Made by a program: the position numbers and the translations under genes. From NCBI RefSeq assembly GCF_002243515.1, contig NZ_CP022657.1, forward strand, positions 3,311,001-3,375,000: 64,000 bases of DNA, read 5' to 3'. The first letter of the stretch is position 1; every line of letters begins with the position of its first letter. Positions 43,506 through 52,696 of this stretch are shown here, one piece after another. Below the pieces are notes generated by a model, which worked only from the letters and a program-made list of their open reading frames with translations, was not told the origin of the DNA and did not search any database. Source of the DNA: Tumebacillus algifaecis. Its GTDB lineage: Bacteria; Bacillota; Bacilli; Tumebacillales; Tumebacillaceae.

Positions 43506-44006
43506 CTAGTTCGATAGATCATAGCGTGAAACATATAATACATCTTCTTTCACTTCCACAACGACTACCTTGTTTCCTGTCGAGATGTTCTCCCGATCAA
43601 AGCTCGCCGCGATCTGATTCGTATTCCCGGCCCCCACTTTGACGATCACTTCCCCAAATCCTTGCTCGGGGATTGCGACCGACACCTCGCCAATTTTACC
43701 TTCCAAGTCCCGCACCGAAAATCCGGTCGAATTCTCCGACTTCTTCATCGGCTTGACATAGAAAAAATAGAGCAAAAAGGACAACACGATCCCAACCATG
43801 GCAGCCATCATCACGATCGTACCTGTGTCAAGCGACGTATAGGTCGAAAGCAGCACTCCTGACCCGCCGAAAGCGGTAACCCAACCGACAATCACTGTCG
43901 GATCTAAAAAATCAGGTCCGTGGATATGAAACAGATCGCCGAAAATCACCACGCACACCGCGAATAGAACTCCGCCGATCAAACACCCGTAATAAAGCTC
44001 AAGCAA
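43506..44006 (-). CDS. yuaF: NfeD-like membrane protein
   Basis: 166 aa from TTG 44006, eight bases after AAGGAGG; the longer frame runs through the promoter and is excluded. Helices at about 5-22, 45-60 and 68-88 precede a C-terminal OB-fold (EGKIGEVSVAIPEQGFGEVI, ENISTGNKVVVVEVKEDVLY), the plan of NfeD1b proteins such as YuaF (174 aa). It partners the flotillin encoded 21 bases downstream. Confidence 0.88.
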   Translation of the reverse strand: MLELYYGCLIGGVLFAVCVVIFGDLFHIHGPDFLDPTVIVGWVTAFGGSGVLLSTYTSLDTGTIVMMAAMVGIVLSFLLYFFYVKPMKKSENSTGFSVRDLEGKIGEVSVAIPEQGFGEVIVKVGAGNTNQIAASFDRENISTGNKVVVVEVKEDVLYVSRYDLSN

Positions 44007-44063
44007 CTCAGATTCCTCCTTAACCACTTCATCATTCGCGGCTTGAACACCCAAACAACTAAC

Positions 44064-44091
44064 TATACGAACCAAGTTTAGAAAAGTTTCA
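44064..44091 (-). promoter_or_regulatory. Sigma-W (ECF)-type promoter
   Basis: On the - strand TGAAAC (44091-44086), 16-base spacer, CGTATA (44069-44064): exact TGAAAC-N16-CGTA. The NfeD start codon is about 58 bases on. Confidence 0.82.
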
Positions 44092-44092
44092 C

Positions 44093-44128
44093 AAAAAAGC
44101 ATCCGGCCGCAATCAATCGGCAGGATGC
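44093..44128 (-). terminator. Rho-independent terminator
   Basis: On the - strand GCATCC and GGATGC, with an inner CCG/CGG pair, are followed by six T. It ends the small gene at 44141 and abuts the sigma-W -35. Confidence 0.8.
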
Positions 44129-44140
44129 TAGTAGATGAGT

Positions 44141-44275
44141 TTATTTTTTTCCTGTTTCAAAGGATGGTGTCAAAAACGCCTGGCCCAGTTCGATTTGCTC
44201 TTGTTTGGTCAATTTCCCACTTCGTGCTTTGCGGTCAAGCCATTCAAGACGCTTTTTCAACGAGCGTTCAGTCAT
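44141..44275 (-). CDS. Very small basic helical protein, unknown
   Basis: 44 aa from ATG 44275 with AGGAGG nine bases upstream; a longer frame lacks a ribosome site. MTERSLKKRLEWLDRKARSG is strongly basic and helical, followed by LTKQEQIELGQAF. No family recognised. Good ribosome site and own terminator argue that it is real. Confidence 0.6.
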   Translation of the reverse strand: MTERSLKKRLEWLDRKARSGKLTKQEQIELGQAFLTPSFETGKK

Positions 44276-44403
44276 CGAATCAGCACCTCCTGCACCTATT
44301 GTGTGCAACTTCGGCGAGACTAGGCGTGACGCTTTTTGGCTGGCCGACCATCGACTAAAGAGAAGCCACTCCATCCATACTTACGTCAGGGGGGTGTTCT
44401 CTT

Positions 44404-44628
44404 ATGTCTATCGCACACATCATGATCAAAAAAGCATCGCCAGACGAATACCGCAGTGTCTCCACTTCGCTCAACGCCCTATTTGGCGTCGAGCGCGCCT
44501 TGGCCGACCCCGGCAACCACATCATCACCGTGGAGTTCGAAGACCATCTGGTCAACGTCAACCAACTGCGCAAAACGGTGCAGGCATCCGGCATTCAAGT
44601 GCTGTCCGACTGGAAAGAGCCCTTCTGA
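44404..44628 (+). CDS. Small HMA-like fold protein without CxxC
   Basis: 74 aa from ATG 44404 behind AGGGGGGTG. The order strand-helix-strand-strand-helix-strand (IAHIMIKKA, SVSTSLNALFGVERALAD, HIITVEFEDHLVN, VNQLRKTVQASGIQVL) resembles the heavy-metal-associated ferredoxin-like fold, but the metal-binding CxxC is absent. It may be a regulatory or degenerate relative. Monocistronic, with a strong terminator. Confidence 0.6.
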   Translation: MSIAHIMIKKASPDEYRSVSTSLNALFGVERALADPGNHIITVEFEDHLVNVNQLRKTVQASGIQVLSDWKEPF

Positions 44629-44635
44629 TTTCCAA

Positions 44636-44669
44636 AACCCCGTGGCGATCGATCGCCACGGGGTTTTTG
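44636..44669. terminator. Bidirectional terminator
   Basis: AAACCCCGTGGCG and CGCCACGGGGTTT form a 13-bp stem between convergent genes; T run on the + side, A run on the other. Confidence 0.88.
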
Positions 44670-44677
44670 TTTCACTG

Positions 44678-46450
44678 CTAGAAGTTTTTCTTCCCAAAAT
44701 ACTCGGTCCAGCGCTCCGACACCTTTTGATCGATGTCCGGGCGGGTGACCACTTCATCGGGATAACCTGGCTTCATGCGCGCATCGATCACCAGCGGCAG
44801 TTTGTAGCCGATGTGATGGCGATGCAGTTCAGACTCGGCATAGATGTCATGAGCCGGATCGAAACGTGTAAACGTCGTCCATAGGAACGACGACTGCGAC
44901 TTGGCCACCGATGCATCGTCCACCAAAAAGACCACCGGCCACTCGCGCAGCTTGTCGGCAGCCAAGTCCACCAGACGTGGTGCCAACTCCGGATCTTCCT
45001 CAAAAGACGCCCCCTCGACGACGAGACAGCCTTTGCAATATGCCTCAATCCTTCGAATCCCTGGCAGATCAGACCCTTGATACGTGTCAGGCAAGGAACG
45101 AATCGGATCGCCTCCCCCGAGCATGATCGCCTTCGAACCGTGGTTCAGGCGACGCCCCGTGTAGTCCAACGTATCCATCGACGTATTGCCCATCACATAG
45201 AGATCCTGCGCCGGATCAAATCGCTCCAGCACCTGTTCAAACAGCGCCGTAAAGTTCTCCAGTTGAACCGGCTTGTCGGTCAAGATCAAGAACTTGGTCA
45301 AGGTCAGCTGGCCTTCGCCCAAGATACGGAACGCATTGACCAGTGACTCGCGCTTGTAGCTTTCGCGCACGACCGCCGCAGCCAGCGCATGGAAACCTGT
45401 CTCCGCATAGGTCCACAGATCGCGCACACCAGGCATCGCCAGCGGAAAGGCAGGCGACAGCAGACGCTGTAAAAATTCACCTAAATAATAGTCTTCCTGA
45501 ACCGGCTTGCCGACGACGGTCGCCGGATAGATCGCATCTTTGCGGTGATAGACGCGGTCAACATTGAGCACCGGGAACTCATGCTCCAGAGAATAGTACC
45601 CGTAATGGTCACCAAACGGACCTTCCACGCGACGCTCATGCGGCGGCACATGGCCGACAATCGCAAATTCCGCTTCGGCGATCAGTGGATATTTTCCGCC
45701 GTGCGGATCTTTTGCAACGGGTAGTTTTTCTCCCATGATCAGCGAGGTCAGCAACAGCTCTGGCAACATTTCCGGCACGGGTGCGATCGCAGAGGCGATC
45801 AAAGCGGGCGGTCCGCCGAGGAATACGGTGACAGGGAAATTTTGGTTCAACTTCTCCGCCTCATGATAGTGGAAGCCGCCGCCTTTATGAATCTGCCAAT
45901 GCATCCCAGTGGTTTGATCATCATAGATCTGCACGCGGTACATCCCCAAGTTGTGATCGTTCTTCGACGGATGCTCGGTGTACACGAGCGGCAACGTCAC
46001 AAAGGGACCTCCATCCTCATGCCAAGACGTCAGCACCGGCAGTTCCGATAGCTTAGCAGGTGAATCGACCCGATCTAAGATCGGGGCTTGTCCGGCACTG
46101 ACCGTCTTCGTGCCGGTCTTCGCCACGTCGAGCAGAAGATTGCGCTCCCCCCAGATCTTGCCGAGCGTCGGCGGTACCAATTTATGAGTCAAACTGACGA
46201 TATCTTTCATCAACTGCTCCGGTCGCGGGCCAAACGCCAAATCGACGCGGCGCGACGTCCCGAACATGTTGGAGAATACCGGGTAGCTACTGCCTTTTAC
46301 ATTGGTGAACAGCAGGGCCGGTCCCCCGTCTTGAATGACGCGGCGATGAATCTCCGCCAGTTCCAGATAGGGATCGACCTCGGCCGTAATTTCAACGATG
46401 TCACGCTCTTGGCGCAATGTATGGATAAAACTTCGTAAGTTTCGATGCAA
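44678..46450 (-). CDS. UbiD-family decarboxylase
   Basis: 590 aa from TTG 46450 with GGAAGGAG nine bases upstream. UbiD features: HWQIHKGGGFHYHEAEKL and prFMN-site segments, the VEGPFGDHYGYYSLEHEFPV Glu-Arg-Glu region near 300, and the C-terminal GGGDPIRSLPDTYQGSDLPG stretch. These enzymes decarboxylate aromatic or conjugated acids with prenylated FMN. In Firmicutes of this branch a homolog serves late menaquinone synthesis by the futalosine route; no mqn genes are nearby, so that is inference. No UbiX flavin prenyltransferase is in the window. Confidence 0.88.
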   Translation of the reverse strand: MHRNLRSFIHTLRQERDIVEITAEVDPYLELAEIHRRVIQDGGPALLFTNVKGSSYPVFSNMFGTSRRVDLAFGPRPEQLMKDIVSLTHKLVPPTLGKIWGERNLLLDVAKTGTKTVSAGQAPILDRVDSPAKLSELPVLTSWHEDGGPFVTLPLVYTEHPSKNDHNLGMYRVQIYDDQTTGMHWQIHKGGGFHYHEAEKLNQNFPVTVFLGGPPALIASAIAPVPEMLPELLLTSLIMGEKLPVAKDPHGGKYPLIAEAEFAIVGHVPPHERRVEGPFGDHYGYYSLEHEFPVLNVDRVYHRKDAIYPATVVGKPVQEDYYLGEFLQRLLSPAFPLAMPGVRDLWTYAETGFHALAAAVVRESYKRESLVNAFRILGEGQLTLTKFLILTDKPVQLENFTALFEQVLERFDPAQDLYVMGNTSMDTLDYTGRRLNHGSKAIMLGGGDPIRSLPDTYQGSDLPGIRRIEAYCKGCLVVEGASFEEDPELAPRLVDLAADKLREWPVVFLVDDASVAKSQSSFLWTTFTRFDPAHDIYAESELHRHHIGYKLPLVIDARMKPGYPDEVVTRPDIDQKVSERWTEYFGKKNF

Positions 46451-46685
46451 AACAAATCTCTCCTTCCATCCCCTATTGTACCATAACGCCCAAATTTCCA
46501 AGAACTATTCCTTTCAACCCACATCAAATAGATTACGAAGGGATATTTATTGAAATTCATTATAAAATATCATTTTATTTGTCATTTTTTCAATTATTCG
46601 TTCGATTCGCGAAGGAGTTTTCTGTTTTTTGTTGAACTACGTTCTACTAGAGGTAAATTTTCCACATAAAAAAAGGGGGATTACA

Positions 46686-49028
46686 ATGAAGAAAAAGGCA
46701 ATCGGCATCGGCCTTTCGTCCGTGTTGGTCACAGGTTCATTGTTTGCTACCGTCCCGGTACAAGCTGCTGCCGTACCGGTACAGGTTGATGCAAACGTTG
46801 CGACTGAGCATCAAAACACGCCGGCAGACCTGAACATCATCAACACCGACCGCTACATCGATTATTTGGTGAAGCGCGGCATCATCAACAAAAATCTCAG
46901 CCAAGATGCAAAAGAAGCGGCGATGAAAGATTACATCAACGGCAAAGGCAAGAAGCCGAACGTATCGATCGCCCAAAGCAATTCCTACAAAGATCGTGCT
47001 CAAGCGGTCAACAAGGCTGCAAAAGGCAACAAAAAAGGAAAGAAAGTCGAACCGGCCAAAGCCCAACCGTGGACAGGCGAAGTTCGCGAAGACAAGCTGC
47101 TCGTTCTGCTTGTTGAGTTCGCTGACTACGAACACAACAACATCACCTCAGGTGAAACCGATATGTACTACTCGGATTACACCACCGAACATTATCAAAA
47201 AATGATGTTCTCCCCGAACGGCTATACCGGTCCGAACGGTGAAAATTTTGTTTCGATGGCTCAATACTATCAGCAACAATCCGGCGGCTCCTATACGGTT
47301 GACGGCGATGTGATCGGCTGGCTGAAACTGCCGCACACTGCAAGCTACTATGGTGGCAACGTTGGCGGCACCGGTGGCAACGACAAAAATCCGCGACAAT
47401 TGGTCCGCGACGCGCTGGCAGCAGCTGCTGCAGCTGGCATCAATCTGTCAGATTATGACCAAGAGGACATCTATGACCTCAACGGCGACGGCAACTACCG
47501 TGAGCCGGACGGCATCGTTGACCATCTCGCGATCATCCATGCCGGCGTAGGTGAAGAAGCTGGCGGGGGTAGCCTCGGAGGCGATGCGATCTGGTCTCAC
47601 CGTTGGGATCTGTCCTCTCCGTACGCAGTGCCGGGCAGCTCGACTACCGTTCCGTACTGGGGCGGTCAAATGACCGGCTTCGACTACATCATCATGCCGG
47701 AAGACGGCGCAACTGGCGTCTTTGCGCATGAGTACGGTCATGACCTCGGTCTACCGGATGAATATGACACGCAATACTCTGGCAATGGTGAACCGATTGA
47801 ATACTGGTCGCTCATGTCGGCAGGTTCTTGGGCAGGTAAGATCGGCGGCACCGAGCCGACCGGCTTCTCCCCGTTTGCGAAGGAATACTTCCAAGAGTCG
47901 ATCGGTGGCAACTGGCTGCATGGCCAAACCATCTCGCTCTCCGACATCCCGAAAAAGGGCCTGACCTTCACGCTTGACCAAGCGACTACGAAAGGCAAAA
48001 ACGAAGATGTTGTCCGCATCGACCTGCCGGAAAACGAAGTGGTCGTCAACAAACCTGCTTCCGGCACCTACTCGTACTGGGGCGGCAAAAGCGATCAACA
48101 CGACAACGTGATGACGCGCTCCGTCGATCTGACCGGCGCTACGTCCGCAACGCTCGACTTCGACACTTGGTACAACATCGAAGAAACGTGGGACTACGCG
48201 TTTGCTCAAGTTTCCACCGACAACGGTGCTACCTGGACCTCGCTGTCCACCCCGCATACTTCGTCGGAGCTGGCGAATGGCGCATACCCGACGATCGAAG
48301 AGAACCTGCCGGGCTACACCGGAAACTCCGGCGGCTGGATCCATGAAACGATCGACCTGTCTGCTTATGCAGGCCAAGAGATTCTGTTGCAATTCCGCTC
48401 CATCACCGACTGGGGTGCTAGCCTCGAAGGATTCTTTGTCGATAACGTAACCGTGTCCAAAGACGGGGCAGTCCTGTTTACTGACGGCGCAGAAGGAACT
48501 CCGACCTTCACCTTGGACGGCTTTAGCAAGAATACGGGCATTTCCTTCACCAACCACTACTATCTGGTAGAATGGCGTACTCATGATGGCGTGGACAAAG
48601 GTCTGTCCCACATCAAGCGCGGCAACTCGATCATGTCTTACGATCCGGGCATGCTGATCTGGTACGTGAACGAAGCGTATGACAACAACTGGGTTGGCCT
48701 CCACCCGGGTTATGGCTTCCTTGGCGTGGTTGACGCCCACCAAAACGTTGTTCGCTGGAACGACGGTGAAGTGGCAGCGAGCCGTTTCCAACTGAAGGAT
48801 GCCACCTTCTCGCGTGAAAAAGGAACCGACCTCAACATCTCCTACGCAAGCGGCGACTCCATCCGCAGCAAAGCACAATCTGCTGAGAAGAGCTTCGATG
48901 ACAAAAAATCGTTCTGGACGGCTACGAGCCCGGATTCCGGTCTCAAGCTGAAAAAATACGGTCTGAAGATCGAAGTGGTTGCAGAAGCGAAAGACCGCTC
49001 CGCAGCAACCATCAAAATCTCCAAGTAA
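46686..49028 (+). CDS. Secreted M6-family metalloprotease (immune inhibitor A type)
   Basis: 780 aa from ATG 46686 behind AAAAAGGGGGA. Signal peptide at 1-28 (VLVTGSLFATVPVQA), a charged propeptide to about 135, then the M6 catalytic domain with HEYGHDLGLPDEYD from residue 348 (zinc ligands His, His and downstream Asp/Glu) and SLMSAGSWAG. A MAM-like beta-sandwich (about 455-610) and the C-terminal domain (FTNHYYLVEWRTHDGVDKGL onward) complete the InhA architecture. InhA proteases cut host or environmental proteins, and in Bacillus also spore-surface ones. Confidence 0.93.
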   Translation: MKKKAIGIGLSSVLVTGSLFATVPVQAAAVPVQVDANVATEHQNTPADLNIINTDRYIDYLVKRGIINKNLSQDAKEAAMKDYINGKGKKPNVSIAQSNSYKDRAQAVNKAAKGNKKGKKVEPAKAQPWTGEVREDKLLVLLVEFADYEHNNITSGETDMYYSDYTTEHYQKMMFSPNGYTGPNGENFVSMAQYYQQQSGGSYTVDGDVIGWLKLPHTASYYGGNVGGTGGNDKNPRQLVRDALAAAAAAGINLSDYDQEDIYDLNGDGNYREPDGIVDHLAIIHAGVGEEAGGGSLGGDAIWSHRWDLSSPYAVPGSSTTVPYWGGQMTGFDYIIMPEDGATGVFAHEYGHDLGLPDEYDTQYSGNGEPIEYWSLMSAGSWAGKIGGTEPTGFSPFAKEYFQESIGGNWLHGQTISLSDIPKKGLTFTLDQATTKGKNEDVVRIDLPENEVVVNKPASGTYSYWGGKSDQHDNVMTRSVDLTGATSATLDFDTWYNIEETWDYAFAQVSTDNGATWTSLSTPHTSSELANGAYPTIEENLPGYTGNSGGWIHETIDLSAYAGQEILLQFRSITDWGASLEGFFVDNVTVSKDGAVLFTDGAEGTPTFTLDGFSKNTGISFTNHYYLVEWRTHDGVDKGLSHIKRGNSIMSYDPGMLIWYVNEAYDNNWVGLHPGYGFLGVVDAHQNVVRWNDGEVAASRFQLKDATFSREKGTDLNISYASGDSIRSKAQSAEKSFDDKKSFWTATSPDSGLKLKKYGLKIEVVAEAKDRSAATIKISK

Positions 49029-49033
49029 TATCC

Positions 49034-49066
49034 AAAAGCGCACCCTCTAAAAAAGGGTGCGCTTTT
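49034..49066. terminator. Rho-independent terminator
   Basis: AAAAGCGCACCCT and AGGGTGCGCTTTT form a 13-bp stem after the protease stop; it can also serve the convergent gene. Confidence 0.85.
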
Positions 49067-49086
49067 CCTGTGTACAGCTATCGATC

Positions 49087-49377
49087 TTAAGAAGAATACT
49101 TTACCGCATACTTGCGCAGATCGCCTTTGACCGGAGAGTTCGGGTTCGCGCCTTGGTGAGCACGGTTGAACGCTTCGCTCTGTGTCCAAGCGTTGAAAGC
49201 GTCCTCCGATTCCCATTTGGTGTAGACGATCAATTCGTCGCCTTCGCTCGGGATCAGAAATTGATATTCGAGGCAGCCCGGCACGTCTTTCATGCGTGCT
49301 CCTGCACCAGCAAAGCGTTCTTCAAGGTGCGAGCGGTAATCGGCTGGAACGCTCAAACGGTTCATTGCGATAAACAT
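49087..49377 (-). CDS. ABM-domain monooxygenase, HmoB/IsdG-like
   Basis: 96 aa from ATG 49377 (AAAGGGTG upstream; TTG 49386 is less likely). The dimeric alpha-beta barrel motif is FIAMNRLSVPADYRSHLEER near the N-terminus, and the strand pair GCLEYQFLIP and LIVYTKWESEDAFNAWTQSE follows. The opening M-F-I-A-M-N-R is shared with IsdG-type heme-degrading enzymes, whose Asn, Trp and His residues have candidates here (Asn8, Trp near 57, His near 77). Antibiotic biosynthesis monooxygenase is the alternative label. Confidence 0.85.
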   Translation of the reverse strand: MFIAMNRLSVPADYRSHLEERFAGAGARMKDVPGCLEYQFLIPSEGDELIVYTKWESEDAFNAWTQSEAFNRAHQGANPNSPVKGDLRKYAVKYSS

Positions 49378-49500
49378 GTACAACACCCTTTCCTGCGATA
49401 TGTAGTCTCACCCCTTCATCGTATCACAAGCAGGTACCTCTTGCAGGGCAGGAATTTGCATTGTATCTAGACAATATTTTGAACAAAGGGAGATGATCAC

Positions 49501-50067
49501 ATGAAAATCGCCATCCTCGTGTTTGACCGCTTCACCGACCTTGATGTCTTTTTACCTTGGGATTTGCTCAGCCGCGTGTCGCGTTTCCATTTGCTCCCGA
49601 ATTGGGAGGTCAAACTGGTTGGGACCGCCTCACACCACACTTCCGAAAACGGCCTGACCATCCCGATGTCTGCCAGTCTCTCCTTCCTCAAAACGGCAGA
49701 CGCCGTCCTGTTCGCCAGCGGTCCCGGCGTGCAGACCTTGCTGACCGACCCAAGTGTACTGACCCAACTGCACAGTCTGCTCGATCCAAAGCGCCAACTG
49801 ATCGGCTCGATCTGCTCTGGTTCGCTGTTGCTCGCCAAACTCGGTCTCTTGGACGGACTGACCGCGACCACCTATCCGACACGGATGAAGCAACTGGCCG
49901 CGATGGGGGTCGAAGTGCTCGATGCACCGCTTGTGATCCACGACCGCATCGCCACCGCCGCCGGGTGCTTGGCCGCCATCGACCTCACCCGCTGGTTGAT
50001 CCAAACGCTTGCCTCACAGGAAATCGCAACCAAAGTGCTGGCGTCAGTCCGCCCCAACGGGATCTAA
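49501..50067 (+). CDS. DJ-1/PfpI-family protein
   Basis: 188 aa from ATG 49501 with AAAGGGAG upstream. The core is MKIAILVFDRFTDLDVFLPW, an ENGLTIPMSASLSFLKTADA acidic elbow, and GSICSGSLLLAKLGLLDGL with the nucleophilic-elbow Cys near 104. Members of this branch include isonitrile hydratase and amidotransferase-like proteins of unknown substrate; a glyoxalase or chaperone role is also possible. It precedes asnB by about 96 bases. Confidence 0.85.
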   Translation: MKIAILVFDRFTDLDVFLPWDLLSRVSRFHLLPNWEVKLVGTASHHTSENGLTIPMSASLSFLKTADAVLFASGPGVQTLLTDPSVLTQLHSLLDPKRQLIGSICSGSLLLAKLGLLDGLTATTYPTRMKQLAAMGVEVLDAPLVIHDRIATAAGCLAAIDLTRWLIQTLASQEIATKVLASVRPNGI

Positions 50068-50163
50068 ACTGATGTCCTGCACATCTGATTCTGCTCTTGC
50101 ATAGGGTATGTCATGTTGGGCGATCGTCCGCAAGACTTTACGAACGGGAGGGGACCGAACAAG

Positions 50164-52008
50164 ATGTGTGGGATTACCGGATGGATCGACTGGAAAGTCG
50201 ATCTCACAGAACAGAGTTCGATTCTCAAACAAATGGCAGATTTGCAACATCGCCGCGGCCCAGACGCAGAAGGCATCTGGCTGTCTCCCCACGCTGGGTT
50301 AGCCCATCGCCGCTTGGCTGTCGTCGATCCTGAAGGCGGCGTCCAACCGATGACGCGCACATTTGGCGATGCCAGCTATACGATGATCTACAACGGTGAG
50401 CTGTACAACACCGAAGACATCCGCAAAGAACTTCTCGCCCGCGGCCACCGTTTCCAAGGCCATTCGGACACCGAGGTGCTACTCCTCTCCTTCATCGAGT
50501 GGGGCCCAGCTTGTGTGGAAAAGCTCAACGGGATCTTTGCCTTTGCGATCTGGAGCGACAACGAGCAAAGCTTATTTATCGCCCGCGACCGCCTTGGCGT
50601 CAAACCTTTGTTCTTTGCGGAGCGTAGCGGCGGCCTACTCTTCGCTTCCGAGCTGAAGTCCCTGCTCACCCATCCTCTGATCGAACCAGAAGTAGACAGC
50701 GAAGGAATCGCTGAAATTTTTGCCATCGGCCCGGCACGCACGCCCGGTCATGGTGTGTTCAAAAATGTGCACGAACTAAAGCCTGGCCACTACCTGCGCT
50801 TCGACCGCACGGGAATGGCGATCGCACCTTATTGGAAGTTGGAAAGCAAGCCGCATCTGGACGACTTTAAGACCACGGTGGAAACGGTGCACGAACTGCT
50901 TCAAGACGCCGTGTGGCGCCAACTGGTATCTGATGTACCGTTGGTCACGCTACTGTCCGGCGGACTCGATTCCAGCATGATCACGGCGTTTGCCGCCAAG
51001 AAATACAAAGAAGATGGCAAAAAGCTGCACACATTTTCCATCGACTATGTGGATAACGACAAGCATTTCCAAGCGAGTGATTTTCAGCCCAACCCAGACG
51101 GTCCGTGGATCAAACGCGTCTCAGAATATATCGAATCGGAGCACCACTCCATCGTCATCGACACGCCGCAACTGGTCACCGCTTTACAAGAAGCGGTCCT
51201 CTTCCGCGATCTGCCGGGAATGGCCGACATCGACGCCTCGCTCTATCTGTTCTCCAAAGAAATCAAGAAAGATGCGACCGTCGCCCTATCCGGCGAATGC
51301 GCCGACGAGATTTTTGGCGGATATCCGTGGTTCTACCGCCAAGAGATGGTCAACGCCGCTACCTTCCCTTGGTCGCGCAACGTCGAAGGCCGTGCTTCGT
51401 GGTTAAACGAAGAGTACGCTTCCCAGATCAACATTCAGAGCTACATCGATCAGCGCTACCAACAGGCTTTGGCCGAAGTGCCGAAGCTGAGCGAGGATTC
51501 GCCAAGCGAAGCGCGGGCGCGCGAGATGTCCTATCTCAACCTGTTCCGCTGGATGCCTACCCTGCTCGACCGCAAAGACCGCATGACGATGGGCGCTTCC
51601 CTCGAAGTGCGCGTCCCGTTTTGTGACCACCGCATCGTCGAGTACATGTGGAATGTGCCTTGGGCGATGAAATTTCATGCTGAGCGCGAAAAGGGACTGC
51701 TCCGCTGTGCGCTGGAAGGCGTGCTACCTGAAGATGTGCTCTACCGCAAAAAAAGTCCCTATCCGAAAACGCACAATCCAGCCTATCTCAACGCGGTGCG
51801 CAGTTGGTTGTTGGAAATTCTCGAAGACAAGGCGAGCCCGCTGTTGCAAGTGGTCAACAAAGATGTCTTGCTCGAAGTGGCCGCCCGCGCGGACGATCCC
51901 AACTTTGTCCGCCCCTTCTTCGGTCAACTCATGGCAGGCCCGCAACTGTTTGCCTACCTCGCCCAAATTGACATCTGGATGCGCCACTACAAGGTTCGTC
52001 TGGTTTAG
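50164..52008 (+). CDS. asnB: Asparagine synthetase (glutamine-hydrolysing)
   Basis: 614 aa, equal to B. subtilis AsnO. ATG 50164 follows GGGAGGGGACC; removal of Met exposes Cys2 (MCGITGWIDW), the Ntn amidohydrolase nucleophile. The glutaminase domain runs to about 205 (HRRGPDAEGIW, YNGELYN, GHSDTEVLLLSF), and the synthetase domain carries the ATP loop LLSGGLDSSMI (about 262-272) and ALSGECADEIFGGYPW. It makes asparagine from aspartate, glutamine and ATP. AsnO is used during sporulation in Bacillus; whether this one is cannot be told. Confidence 0.95.
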   Translation: MCGITGWIDWKVDLTEQSSILKQMADLQHRRGPDAEGIWLSPHAGLAHRRLAVVDPEGGVQPMTRTFGDASYTMIYNGELYNTEDIRKELLARGHRFQGHSDTEVLLLSFIEWGPACVEKLNGIFAFAIWSDNEQSLFIARDRLGVKPLFFAERSGGLLFASELKSLLTHPLIEPEVDSEGIAEIFAIGPARTPGHGVFKNVHELKPGHYLRFDRTGMAIAPYWKLESKPHLDDFKTTVETVHELLQDAVWRQLVSDVPLVTLLSGGLDSSMITAFAAKKYKEDGKKLHTFSIDYVDNDKHFQASDFQPNPDGPWIKRVSEYIESEHHSIVIDTPQLVTALQEAVLFRDLPGMADIDASLYLFSKEIKKDATVALSGECADEIFGGYPWFYRQEMVNAATFPWSRNVEGRASWLNEEYASQINIQSYIDQRYQQALAEVPKLSEDSPSEARAREMSYLNLFRWMPTLLDRKDRMTMGASLEVRVPFCDHRIVEYMWNVPWAMKFHAEREKGLLRCALEGVLPEDVLYRKKSPYPKTHNPAYLNAVRSWLLEILEDKASPLLQVVNKDVLLEVAARADDPNFVRPFFGQLMAGPQLFAYLAQIDIWMRHYKVRLV

Positions 52009-52015
52009 ATAGCAA

Positions 52016-52044
52016 AAGCCCTTGGCCGATCGGCCAAGGGCTTC
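52016..52044. terminator. Rho-independent terminator of asnB
   Basis: AAGCCCTTGGCC and GGCCAAGGGCTT form a 12-bp stem around GATC. Confidence 0.82.
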
Positions 52045-52152
52045 GATTTATTGTAACGTTAGGCGCGCGGTGCGAACAGCAAGATCGCCACGTCAGCGAG
52101 ACCTGCCAACACGAACAGAACCAGGCAAATCGCACCGTACGACCTCTTTTCA

Positions 52153-52602
52153 CTAGTGACGATCGCTGGAGGTCACCCGTGCCAGACCCGCCTGCAAATA
52201 ACGCTCCACATCTTCCACCGCATGATGTACCATCAACCCTTTTCGCACACGCTCCAAATAGTTGGATACAGGTAAAGTCAACGTCTCTTCTTCGATCGGC
52301 AGCAGCACATAGGCCTCAATCAATTCGCCGCCCGCCTGCACCTGCATTTTGTGCAGCGCATACTCAGCATCCACTTCTGCAAACAAGGCGAGTTGGCTCT
52401 CCTCAATCTCATAGATCACACCGAGCGCCTCATCCCCTTGACTCTGGACCAGCGTCGTCGCACCTCCGTCATAGTCTGGGTTATACGTAAACGTACAGGC
52501 ATGGTCGGGCAAAACCGCTTTCTGATACGATTTGTACCCGCCCATCTCCTGTTGCATGCGCTCCGGATCGGTACTGACACCATAGGCAAAAAAGTAGGCC
52601 AT
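52153..52602 (-). CDS. Gamma-glutamylcyclotransferase-like protein
   Basis: 149 aa. The GGCT fold opens with MAYFFAYGVSTDPERMQQEM, where FAYGS-like residues bind the gamma-glutamyl group (here V replaces the usual first S or T), then CTFTYNPDYDGGATTLV and GVIYEIEESQLALFAEVDAE, with a glutamate in the active-site area. It would cyclise gamma-glutamyl amino acids to 5-oxoproline, or act on related amides. ATG 52602 is the start. Monocistronic. Confidence 0.82.
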   Translation of the reverse strand: MAYFFAYGVSTDPERMQQEMGGYKSYQKAVLPDHACTFTYNPDYDGGATTLVQSQGDEALGVIYEIEESQLALFAEVDAEYALHKMQVQAGGELIEAYVLLPIEEETLTLPVSNYLERVRKGLMVHHAVEDVERYLQAGLARVTSSDRH

Positions 52603-52696
52603 CCCCTGTTTCCTCCAATCTTTTCCTGTGCTGGTTCCATCCTATCACAATTCAAGATACAATAGACAAAAGCCCAGAAGCAAGGGAGGAATGGCA

